Shown here one piece after another: positions 32,041-41,565 of a stretch of 64,000 nt of DNA (position 1 is the first letter of the stretch; every line of letters begins with the position of its first letter). The stretch spans positions 82,362-146,361 of the forward strand of contig JAPDOI010001747.1 in the NCBI GenBank assembly GCA_029168955.1, given 5' to 3'. The notes beneath the pieces were generated by a model. The model worked only from the letters and a program-made list of their open reading frames with translations. It had not been told where the DNA came from and ran no database searches. This DNA is from Aplectana chamaeleonis (Eukaryota > Nematoda > Chromadorea > Rhabditida > Cosmocercidae). A program made the translations under genes and the position numbers.

Positions 32041-32671
32041 TCGTTCTGCATTCCTCAGCTATTCACACATGAACTGTGTACGCACAACAGCAATCACCCG
32101 ATAACGGGTATGATCTGGTAAGGTTGTAGCTTACGGAGCTTGTACCTTTTGGCTCCTGGCAATGCCCCAGCAGTCTGTTACGGTAGTCGTTGTGGGACCT
32201 CAGCAGCGGGTCGGCGACGCACCTTCAGCATTCGCAGTGCAATTCTCTACACATCGTTGGATTAATTATCCTGAAGGAAATGAAAACACTGTTCTTTGAT
32301 GTATGATTCATCACTGGCATCTATGGCCTCTCAAAAAAAGTTGTAAAGGTCAAAAGTCGCCCTTTAACTAGAGCTATTTTGGAATTTTCGCTCAGAATTG
32401 ACTGGAGCTTATAAGTTTCATTACTTTGAAATAGGAGCTCGATATTGAGTCCTCGACAGATGACGCAAAAGGCTAGAAAACTCTCCTAAAAATCCAATTT
32501 CCAGAAATGTGTCAAGATACAATAACGAGCTGTCCACCGCAATTAATTGATAATATGTTTTCATTTTTCTAAAGTGGTAATGATTGTGTACCCTATGGAG
32601 CCCCTAATCTTAGGGAAATCTAAGGAAAGAAACCTGAGCGTCTTTCAGGTTCAGAAAGCAAGCTGCTAGGC
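32041..32671. other. Non-coding stretch with a decayed copy of the GGTGCGCC repeat
   Basis: The segment 32148-32240 (GCTTACGGAGCTTG, CCTTTTGGCTCCTGG, GGCGACGCACCTT) resembles 32676-32769. Confidence 0.5.
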
Positions 32672-32675
32672 TTAA

Positions 32676-32769
32676 AGGTGCGCCTGGTAAGCACATATCG
32701 TTGTTGCTTACGGAGCTTGACCTTTTGGCTCCTGGTCGTGGCGGGACCAACCACGGGGGCGACGCACCT
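32676..32769. mobile_element. 94-bp TTAA mini-element
   Basis: The ends AGGTGCGCC and GGCGACGCACCT are flanked by TTAA (32672-32675, 32770-32773). A copy in reverse orientation, with shared flanking sequence, lies at about 33430-33558, so a segment was also duplicated and inverted. Confidence 0.6.
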
Positions 32770-32858
32770 TTAACCTTCACAGTGCAGCAGTGGTGCTGAA
32801 ATTCGATCAATATCTTCGCTACTGATTCTTTCTGTGATTCAGAGCTAGGAAGGTACAT

Positions 32859-33024
32859 AAACTCTGGTACCGCCGTAGTGACCTGTTGATTTCGATCAAT
32901 ACCAGCAGCGGAGCGGTGGGCCTCGGTGAAATATAACTAGTGATAAGGAGGTTCCGACGAAAAAGCCACCGCTCCGCGCTGTGATAATCGAAATCAACAG
33001 GTCACTACGGCGGTACCAGAGTTT
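32859..33024. repeat. Foldback repeat with 37-bp perfect outer arms
   Basis: AAACTCTGGTACCGCCGTAG (32859) faces CTACGGCGGTACCAGAGTTT (to 33024). Inner arms AGCGGAGCGGTGG and CCACCGCTCCGC also pair. Non-coding MITE-like hairpin. Confidence 0.85.
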
Positions 33025-34093
33025 AACTAGCTCTACAATGAAGAAAATGAAGGCGGATTACCAATTTTTTCAGATTTATGCATGGTTTCAAAGTTTATCT
33101 CGACACTATATCCCCCTTTTCTGAATTCTGAAAATTTCATTTCGGTATTCAAACGGTTACCGCGACTTGTTGAGGGCTGATAATTGAGGGTGGATTTCAT
33201 ATAAATGAAACACATCTAAGTATGTTAATTCGTCAATTCTGAGAGGAAATTCGACAATTACCCTAGTTAATTTGTGAGTTTTAAATATGGAGTTTTCTGA
33301 GGGCTTCAGAAGTTAGTGAAAAATTGCGCATCATTGTCTAGGTTGTTGACATTGTGGCGAAATGATTCCACATAACATGTCCTTTAAATACCTCTCAGGC
33401 ATGATTAGCCGAGATACTTGCCTTCAAGTACAAGAATTTCAGCGCCAGTGCTGCACTGTGAAGGTTAAAGGTACGTCGCCCCGCGCCGCAGTTGGTCCCG
33501 CCACGACCAGGAGCCAAAAGGTCAAGCTGCGTAAGCAACAACAGCACATATCGGCATTAAATCCAGTTAAGCTGAGGCCTTGAAGATGGAATTTTGATGT
33601 TTTTGAGAGTATATCATACCATAACAAAGCATTAAACATTCTCAAAAGCATAAAATAATGTTAATGAATGATTGACGGCACTAGTTTCTCAATGACAACA
33701 ATCCTTATAGGAAGATGAGTGTCCGAATGGGTTTTCCCGAATTCCCACCAACTGTTCAATCCAAATCGACCCAGCGATCCTTTTTCAAAACTTGCAAGTA
33801 TTGCGGATACAGGAATCAACAAAACAGCGCCAGTCGCAAGTCAGCAATAGTTTTAAAACCGGTTGAACCGAAAATAAAATAACGGTGTGTCGTCATTCTC
33901 GTAGCAGGACCCGCAACTGCACAACTTTAGTTTTTTTTTCGTGTGTTCTCGTCGTCGTTGCAATTTTTATTCTATGTACTTTTCTTCTTGTGCTTTCATT
34001 ACCTCATGGAGGTGAATAACTTTTTTGTTCGCAAGTGTTTGTGCAACATTCTGGGTTATTTATGAAGACCTGTGTAGATAGTTACTTGGTGCT
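33025..34093. other. Non-coding stretch with inverted copy of the 32.7-kb repeat
   Basis: 33430-33558 is a reverse-orientation copy of 32676-32815 (GGTTAAAGGTACGTCGCC, TGGTCCCGCCACGACCAGGA). The rest shows no gene. Confidence 0.5.
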
Positions 34094-34922
34094 ACTCAGA
34101 AAAATGAAAACATATTACATGTAAAATGAAGGCCTGAATTAATATGTAATATAAATTTGCCAATGTATATTACTTGCAAATTATCTCGACCGATGTAGTT
34201 ATGTTACATGTAATATATCGGTCTCTCGCTCGCAGGCCAAAAGTCCTACGTAATATGTTTTCGATGGTGAAAACATAATACTTGTCACATAAGAGACGAT
34301 TACAATATACTTGTAATCCATCTACGTCAATGTAAGTTACATGTGAATTATCTCTACTCAAGTAAATTACATGTAGTATAAGTGTAACATAATTCCAATA
34401 TCTCCAGCAACTGAGGGCCCATGCTGAATACCTTCTGCAAACCTGCACACAATACGGGTCGCCTCATACCTTAGTGATGAGGGCAGTTCCATGATTTTCG
34501 ACAGGGTGGTCACTCGTCCTGGCCGAGTCGTTGACCTCTCGCTCCTCTTGATCCGTTTTAATCGTGTGGAGGATTAGAGGGTGCGACATGCAATATTTTT
34601 TAAGCAAGCTTAAGCCCACTGCTTCTTGTATGAAGCTGTGGGATCAGGGATGTGCGGCAATTGCCGTTTGTCGTTTGCCGGCCATTTTGGGGACTTTTTT
34701 GCCGTTTGTCGTTTGCCGAAATTTTTGTTATTTTGCCGGCAAAACTCGGCAAAACATTGAAAGGAAACGCCGCCTATGCTCGCGGCCATGTAGGCACTAG
34801 GGGTAATCCGAGTATACTTTGTTCGCTTAACCGTTATAGGGGGTTTTGACTTATCTAGGGTGGTAGTAAAAAAAAGTTCACTCGCGGTAAGTTTGCGATA
34901 AACTGCAGCTAAACGCGAGCTT

Positions 34923-35204
34923 TACTGTGCTTATCTGGGCCAAATTCCGGTCCGCAATTGCGTCTCGACCCGCATTGCGGCCGCGCGCGCCCGAGTCGGA
35001 AGAGCTTCCAGCGCTGCAGCCGCCGATCTGCTGACTCTAGGTGGGTTTTGGAGGCTGGAAACCAAGAAAATTGAAGAAAATTGTATAAAAAAGCCACATC
35101 GAGTCGGCTTTGGCGCTGGAAACCCGGCTGACTCGAGCGCGTGCGGCCACGAAGCGTGTCGAGACGCAAATGCGGACCGGAATTTGGCCCAGATAAGCAC
35201 AGTA
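34923..35204. repeat. Foldback element nested in the hAT-type element
   Basis: TACTGTGCTTATCTGGGCCA (34923) faces its complement ending at 35204. The arms continue through CGGTCCGCA...GCGTCTCGAC with some mismatches, and inner pairing includes GCGCTGGAA and TTCCAGCGC. It is related to 13-172. Confidence 0.8.
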
Positions 35205-35575
35205 TATTTGACGATTTTCAGGAAAGGGTCCAGACATTGCTGAAACTACGCACCAGCACGCCACGTTATGAGCCACTAGATACGCTCAAAGTGAAAAAAA
35301 AGTTTCCCAACAATTGGTTCATTATGTATTTTTTTGGAAAAAATATTGATTCAGAAAAAAATTCTGAAGATTTTTCGAACACTTCTTAGCTCGCGGTAAG
35401 TTCGCGCAGAACTGCAACTTGACGCGAGCTGACAGAGAAATTGGAAGTAGTGTGTGAATGGGGAACAAGATGGGTAGCTTTTGAATAACTCCTCCGGAGG
35501 ACGTTTTAGAAAGCATTTTTCTTTAATCATATGCTATTTCCATTTTCTCTGTCAGCTCGCATTAAAGGCAGCGTT

Positions 35576-36024
35576 CACGAAGAAAAAGTTGCACGTTTTT
35601 TTTTTGGCCAAAACGTAAGCTTTGGGTCCCTCTAAGAAGATTAAGAACGGAAGTGCGACGAAAAACGGCCGTTAAGTGGGTGAAAATCTCGTGGGCCAGT
35701 CAACCCATTGGGCTCCTCCGCCCACGTCCTATAACAGTTTTCCTGAATTCGTGATGAGATGAGCGATGGTTTCCGATCAAAAGCTTCTTCCCTTCATTCT
35801 CAACGTCTCTCTTTATTTAGGTCAGCTCGGACAAATAGGTTGCAAAAAACGGGAGTCACAAGCCTCGGACAACTCGTCCACAATGCTTCCTAGCTGAACT
35901 TTGAGTGGCCATAACTCCGTTTCCAGGGGGTCTTGTACGATTCCAGGGACATCATCGAAATCAGCATGGGACCGTCTTCAAGACAGGCAAAAAAACAGAA
36001 AAACGACTTTTCTCGTGAACACTG
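35576..36024. mobile_element. TTAA MITE, AGGCAGTGTTCACGAT family, reverse copy
   Basis: TTAA at 35572-35575, then AGGCAGCGTTCACGAAG. The right end CTCGTGAACACTG (to about 36024) has lost its last bases. The interior matches 7449-7936 in opposite orientation. Confidence 0.7.
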
Positions 36025-36044
36025 AATAACGGGTGTACACTCTG

Positions 36045-36370
36045 TCCCTATCAGGCAGAGGGCGTAAGCACCGCAGGTGTGTATTTTTGTTCGTAGGCCC
36101 ACCCAGTTGTATTATGACTCATTTCATATCAGTTACTCGCAGTCGGTCATATTTTTGTCAGAGCGCGGCCACCAACCGCGGAGCCGCGGCTGCACTACCG
36201 CGAAGCGGCGGAGGCACTAACGCGGAGCCGCGGCGGCACTACCGCGGAGCCACAGCGGCACTATAGAGGAGCCGCAGCGGCACTATAGTGGGGCCGCCAC
36301 GACATTGCCGCTGCGACTCCGCGATAGTGCCGCTTCGGTGCATGTAGGAAGCCGCTCTTTATCGCGAAGC
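36045..36370. repeat. GC-rich minisatellite, unit about 23 bp
   Basis: Five to seven imperfect units of the kind GCGGAGCCGCGGCGGCACTA occupy about 36176-36300, with inverted words beyond. The preceding 36045-36115 matches about 16750-16840 on the other strand. Confidence 0.7.
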
Positions 36371-36938
36371 CGCAGTGGCGATTTTTTTTATTCCCATGAG
36401 GTCCCACATGCCTTGTTTTTGTTCATGTTATGCTTTGAAATGGAACTAGTCCCTAGAACTGGAATTATTAGAATGTTGACATAAGTATTGAAAAAAAGGA
36501 AAAAAAATGTAGCACGTGTGAATAACTTTGGGGTCAATCTATAGAATGAGGTTTTTGACGTTTGCCGTTTGCCGGCCGTTTTTGGGATTTTCTTGCCGAT
36601 TGCCGTTTGCCGAAATCTAAAAATCGTTTGCCGCACATCCCTGTGTGGGATCCAAGCTTGCTGCTTCAGTCATGAAGCAGCAAGCTTTAAGCTCCTGAGA
36701 TGTTCAAAAGAGCTTAAAGCTTGCTGATCCGTACCTGAAGCGGTAGCCTGGAACTTGCAGCTCCAACCCTTAAAGTAAACTTTTTTTAACTTGCAGCTCT
36801 AATTATGCTACATGAAATATAAGTGTATGTTACATGTAATATAAGTGTAGGTTACATGCGATATAAAGGTAATATACTTGAATGTCTCAAGTATCTTACA
36901 CTTTATATTACATGTAACATGTTTTCATTTTTCTGAGT

Positions 36939-37119
36939 GTGTGGGAAGGGGGGGGGCACTGTTGTATCGCACTTGGCCACGCCCATTTTTCCGTGCCGCA
37001 ATGACTTTCCTGATTTTGGCAGGGGAGGGAAACCCCGGGTAGGTGCTCAAATTTAGTGTGGCACAGTAAAATGGGCGTGGCCAAGTCTATCGCGCCATAG
37101 TGCCCCCCCCTTCCCACAT
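36939..37119. repeat. Foldback MITE with G/C-run ends
   Basis: GTGGGAAGGGGGGGGGCACT (36941) faces AGTGCCCCCCCCTTCCCAC (to 37117). The arms of about 60 bp include TTGGCCACGCCCATTTT. One arm of the same family recurs at 41066-41108. Confidence 0.85.
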
Positions 37120-37128
37120 AGCACCGAT

Positions 37129-37244
37129 ACTTGTGGTATTCGGTGGTTGAAGCGAGACCAAGATTGTTAAAACGCGAGGCCAAGATTGTTAAATTTTTAG
37201 ATTTAACAATCTTTGTCTCGCTTCAACCACCGAATACCACAAGT
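37129..37244. repeat. Near-perfect hairpin, arms about 45 bp
   Basis: ACTTGTGGTATTCGGTGGTT (37129) faces AACCACCGAATACCACAAGT (to 37244). The left arm holds a short internal duplication (GAGACCAAGATTGTTAAA and GAGGCCAAGATTGTTAAA). Confidence 0.9.
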
Positions 37245-37444
37245 GTCAATCAACATGCTAAGATTTATGGAGAGTCGCACGTGAAAAATTCCTGTGTAGA
37301 TAATTCTTGCCTAACATCCAACACTTCGAAAAATATGGTGAATTTTTGAAAATTTGTATTTTAATGCGATCTTTGGGACTTCGACCATTTGAAGGCTGAA
37401 ACGATTGTGGGAAGCGGTACTCGTAAAGCGCCGAGTCCTTCCAT
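37245..37444. other. Unique flank ending in the 3' target-site copy of LINE copy 1
   Basis: 37434-37444 reads AGTCCTTCCAT. The copy beyond the other end of LINE copy 1 is AGTCCCTCCAT at 41055-41065. Confidence 0.6.
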
Positions 37445-37488
37445 CTTCTTCTTCTTCTTCTTCTTTGCAGCCACAGAGAGGGGTTCTG

Positions 37489-40194
37489 TCATAGGTTCAG
37501 AAACTCGGCCACTAGCACTGGGTTCGTCCACAGATCCATTGTCGTCAATGTAGTCGGTCTCTTCGGGCAATTGAACAGGTGCGCAGTAGTATGCTCTTGA
37601 CTACCGCAATCAGGACACTCGTCAGGTTTGCTGTTGTCAATCCTATGCAAGTATGACATAAGCATGGGGGAGTGTCCACAGCGTAACGATGCAAGGGTGC
37701 ACCTGGCACGCCTGCCAAGTTCCATCTCTGTCTCGGAGACCTTTGGAGATGCGACTCCCAGGATGGGGTTTATGGCAACTCTGCTCAAGTGTTCCTTCAC
37801 GAATCGGGTATGCTCCGCGCGCAAGAGACGGAGGCGTTCTTGTTGTGCTTCGGTCCATCTCTGCACATCTACTTTCGACGGAGCTTCAGCGAAAGGCTTT
37901 CTGATACATCTCTCTCTCACCGGGTTTAGTACTCTTCGCGAAGGATGATTCGGCTGCTTCACGATGTTAATGTACATTTGTTGCGCCTGGAGTTGGCAGT
38001 GGTCTCTAACTGGCAATATGCTAGCTTCGGCATGTAAGTGCTCTATTGGAGAGCTTTTAGAACAGCCTGTTGCAATTCGCAGAGCACAATTTTGGACGCG
38101 CTGCAGCTTGGACCAAGAGGTGTCCGACACGATGTGCTGCCAGACTGGCGCAGCATACTCCGAGGCGGGTTGCACAATAGCCTTATACGTGGTCAGGATC
38201 GTTTCTTTATTGCATCCCCAGGACGTTCCACCGAGAGCACACAGGACGTTGAGTCTTGTTTTCACTGTGGCTTGCTTCTGCTCAGTGTTCTTATGAAACT
38301 TCAACGAAGGACCCAACACGAGTCTAAGCAGCTTGGGGAATCGGGTGGCCTGCAATTGAGTTTCGTCCCATTTCACCATAGGATGGGCACTGTGCTCTGC
38401 ATTATCAGTGGAAAGGACGGTGACGGACGATTTGGAGGCAGAGACTGTGAGCATTTTGCGATCGAAGAAACATTTCAACTCGATCAAGTAGTCATTGATC
38501 TTACTGGTGGCTACCTTAATGTCGCGATCTCGGCACAGAATAGTAATATCATCCGCGTATGCAACGACCTTGATGTCTTGAGGGGGAACGGGCAGATCTT
38601 CTAGATATAAACTGAAAAGTGCAGGCGATAAAACTCCTCCTTGAGGGACACCAGCGGCGATGGGGATGCTATTGGAAACATGTTCCTGGAATAGCACATT
38701 TGCCCGACGTCCTTTAGTGAAGGCAGTTATCCACCGCTTCTGCCATGGCTTGATTGTAGACTTCAACAGACTCTCTGATAGTAGGCCTAGATTGACAGTG
38801 TCAAATGCCTTTGTTAAGTCGAGGGCCACACCAACAGTACGTTGGGGTTTGATGGCATTGAAGCCGTCCAGCACATAGCTCACAATTTCCAACAAGGCCG
38901 TAGTGGTGGAATGTAATTTACGGAAACCATGTTGGTGCTGCTGTTGGCTGTTATGCTCGGCAAGCTCCTCCACAACCAGTTTTTCGGCAATTTTGGCGAT
39001 GGGTGAGAGCAGACTGATCGGCCGGTACCCTTTAGCCGTGGATGGTGACTTTCCCGGCTTCGGCAGTGGAATAACACGAGCCACTTTCCAATTTTGGGGT
39101 AAAGTACATGTACGAAACGATGTATTTATGACGTCAGCAATAAAGGGCAGTAGTTCACTGGGCAGTCTCTTCAGGACTGCAGGGCTCAAACCGTCTGGCC
39201 CTATTGCCTTCGAGTTGCTCATCTCCTTTATTGCCTTCTCGACCTGGGCAGGCGTGACTGCATCATCTACATCCATGAGAGGCAACTTGCAGAGTTCCCG
39301 TACAGTTATTCTGTTCTGCTTCTCTATTTTGGTTCTAGTGATGAAAAAATGCTTCCCAAGAGCATTTGCGGCCTCCTTCCCTGATTTGAAGACTCCACCT
39401 TCAAACTCAATCGTGGAATTGTCGGCGGAGGTGAACTTTCCGGAGATCCTTTTCAAGGCCTTCCACGTTGCTGCTGCATCATTTCTGAAGTTCATCTTCT
39501 CAGTGAACTTTTCCCAAGTTTCCTTCTTGTGCCTGTCAAGGTCCTTCCTGATCTCATCATCCAGCGCAGCGATGTCTGGGTCAAGATGATTTGCGGCTCT
39601 CTTTGCGTCCCTTGTCCTTATCTTCTGCAGTGTTTCCCTGGTGACATTGGGCAAGAAGGTCTTAACGCGGCCTTCAGGGATCGCAGCTTTCATAGCCTTC
39701 AAGATAGCATCAGATAGGTGGCGCTCCTTCTGGTGTACATCGCCATTCCACGGATAATCAGCCGCTTGGCGGAGCGCAACCTCCCTGAACAGGCTCCAGT
39801 CTGCAAGTCCTAAATTAGGATAAGAACGATGACGAACACTTGTATAGGGAGCAAGAGAGTTAGAGAGATCAATATCGACAAAGACAGGGATGTGATCGCT
39901 GGAAAGAGTTGTGGATGTCGACCAAGAGCAGGCATTAGAGAGATTGGAAGAGACGAGGGAGATGTCTGGGCTGCATGATCGGCCGTTGGCAGGGAGACGA
40001 GTGGGCTGGCCATCGTTTAAGATAACCAGATCGCACTCCTCCGCCCATTCTTCGACGTCACTTCCTCTAGCATCAGAATCAAGCGACGAGCAGAACGTGT
40101 GCGCATTGAAGTCACCCGCAAAGACAATTGAGGGAGAAAGAGAGCAGTCATACAGCTGCTTGAGAAGGGGATAGGACTGTATGTTGAAGGACAA
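37489..40194 (-). pseudogene. Endonuclease C-half plus reverse transcriptase of copy 1 (longest open frame)
   Basis: This is a 900-residue open stretch of a longer polyprotein. It has no ATG start, as the frame enters from the disrupted endonuclease upstream. Endonuclease: [11 protein letters not shown] (catalytic Asp/Asn) and TLSSDHIPVFV (catalytic His). Reverse transcriptase: SNSKAIGPDGLSPAVLK, VIPLPKPGKSPSTAKGYRPI, HGFRKLHSTTTALLE, VALDLTKAFDTVN (motif A), GVPQGGVLSPALFS (motif B) and AYADDITILC (motif C, YADD at 38548-38559). The C-terminus is CPDCGSQEHTTAHLFNCP, a Cys/His zinc motif, then MDLWTNPVLVAEFLNL and the stop. All RT catalytic residues are intact, and it is the best-preserved RT in the window. 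Function: nicking of target DNA and target-primed reverse transcription. Exact clade (jockey/CR1/I group) needs a tree. Confidence 0.9.
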
Positions 40195-40208
40195 GAGGAA
40201 GAAGGAGG

Positions 40209-40380
<172 letters not shown>

Positions 40381-40511
40381 GAGAAAGTGGTGTTTTAAGA
40401 GGTAGATGGATGGGGATGTACTCGAGAGTGCCATCCACTGGAGTGTTTGGAATAATGTGAGAGGGAAGAGAGGACAGAACAAAAGTAGAGAATCCGCCTC
40501 CTTGAGATGAC

Positions 40512-40984
40512 CTAGAAGTATGATATGCAGTATAGCCCGGGATGTTTAGAGATAGCAGAGGGAGAGAGTTTGTTCTCCTGGACCATGATAACATCCGGGT
40601 GATGAGTACGGGCAAAGAGAGATAATTCAGAAAGCTTGGTCCGAAGGCCGTTTAGATTGATGTGTACAATAGATAGGGGGCGGTTGGTAGATGAGGAATT
40701 TGAGTTACTGGAGGCGGAGCACACAATACAACGAAAGGAAGAATCGTGGTGCCTCACAGAACTGAGACCCGAACAAGAGAAGTGCACGCACCTTTCGCAT
40801 CCAAAACATTGGACGCTGGTTCCATACCAATTGACATCTCTGCCGCATGTGGCACATGGGTACTTCTTCTTCTTCGCGGGTCCTGGATTCCTTTCGACGC
40901 CGGCCATTTGTAGAAGAATCCTCAGGAGAGCTGCAGCCAGCCAGCACCTCTCCCATGACAAAAACCCTCTCCGCGGAGGGATTG
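40512..40984 (-). pseudogene. 2A-like peptide, PHD finger and start of endonuclease, copy 1
   Basis: The frame reads LLRILLQMAGVERNPGP (2A-like; the usual Asp of DxExNPGP is Gly). It continues with CATC...CFGC...H..C...CIVC, a Cys4-His-Cys3 PHD finger of 46 residues. SIVHINLNGLRTKLSELSLF and VIMVQE then start the endonuclease with its metal Glu. The frame is lost at about 40560. An ATG lies directly before AGVERNPGP in this subfamily. PHD fingers bind histone tails in host proteins; here chromatin or nucleic-acid binding is an inference. Confidence 0.8.
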
Positions 40985-41054
40985 ACGTCGGTTTGCACGG
41001 AGGTGATCTTCTTCCCTCCACACTGCCACGGCACGAACGTACGACATCTCGGCA
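40984..41054 (-). ncRNA. Candidate HDV-like ribozyme, copy 1
   Basis: Same fold as described for copy 6 (51142-51214), but the first two bases are missing. The P4 stem has an extra G in the loop side (GGAGGGAAG). The putative catalytic C in GTGCAAA is present. Confidence 0.35.
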
Positions 41055-41065
41055 AGTCCCTCCAT

Positions 41066-41410
41066 CATGTGCGGCACAGTAAAATGGGCGTGGCCAACTG
41101 CATCGCGCAGTCGCCAGTAAACCTACAACGCAACATTTGGCTGCTGAGGACCCGCGGGACCGTGAAGGGGTGACCCCGTTGGACAGATCCACGTTTTACT
41201 GTATTTCGTCAAAAAGCACCGTTTCTTCTGCTTGATCACCCGTTTCGAAAGTAACCCGAAGACTGTTTCATGTAATATCGTCGAGTACAGTTGTGAAGAC
41301 TTTGTTACCAAAGTGTACTGAACATCACAACAACTATGACGGTTGTCGGCTAGCCGAACATTCAAGCTTTATGGAAACATCAGTTTGAGCAAAGGGCTCT
41401 AGATCGAGAA
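41066..41410. other. Spacer between LINE copies 1 and 2
   Basis: Starts with one arm of the 36939-37119 foldback family (CAGTAAAATGGGCGTGGCCA). The rest shows no gene. Confidence 0.5.
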
Positions 41411-41483
41411 TGTGCCGAGATGTCGTACGTTCGTGCCGTGGCAGTGTGGAGGAAAGAAGATCGCCTCCGTGCAAACCGACGTC
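41411..41483 (+). ncRNA. Candidate HDV-like ribozyme, copy 2
   Basis: The same 73-nt layout as copy 6. The first two bases (TG for GC) would weaken P1. P2, P4 and the CAAA junction are kept. Confidence 0.35.
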
Positions 41484-41565
41484 AACCCCTCCGAGAAGAG
41501 GGTTTTTGTCATGAGAGAGGTGCTGGTCGGCCGCAGCTCTCCTGAGGATTTTATTACAAAGGGCG

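Larger units (their letters stand above)
34645..36643. mobile_element. Non-autonomous hAT-type element (2.0 kb) with perfect TSD
   Basis: 16-bp perfect ends CAGGGATGTGCGGCAA (34645-34660) and complement (36628-36643) are flanked by the exact 8-bp duplication TGTGGGAT (34637-34644, 36644-36651). Subterminal TTTGCCG and CGTTTGCCGG words are dense at both ends, as in hAT elements. There is no transposase inside. It holds the foldback 34923-35204, the TTAA MITE 35576-36024 and the GC-rich repeat 36045-36370. Confidence 0.93.
34094..36938. mobile_element. TIR/foldback element enlarged by nested insertions
   Basis: The ends ACTCAGAAAAATGAAAACAT (34094) and the complement ending at 36938 match over about 32 bp with one mismatch. 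Both sides then carry repeats of TTACATGTAATATAAGTG. Without the hAT-type insertion the element is about 0.84 kb. Target duplication is not clear. No transposase. Confidence 0.75.

Noticed and set aside
38038..38604. 188-codon plus-strand frame, and similar ones at 48348-48914 and 38903-39589
   Set aside because: Antisense shadows of the LINE reverse transcriptase on the minus strand.
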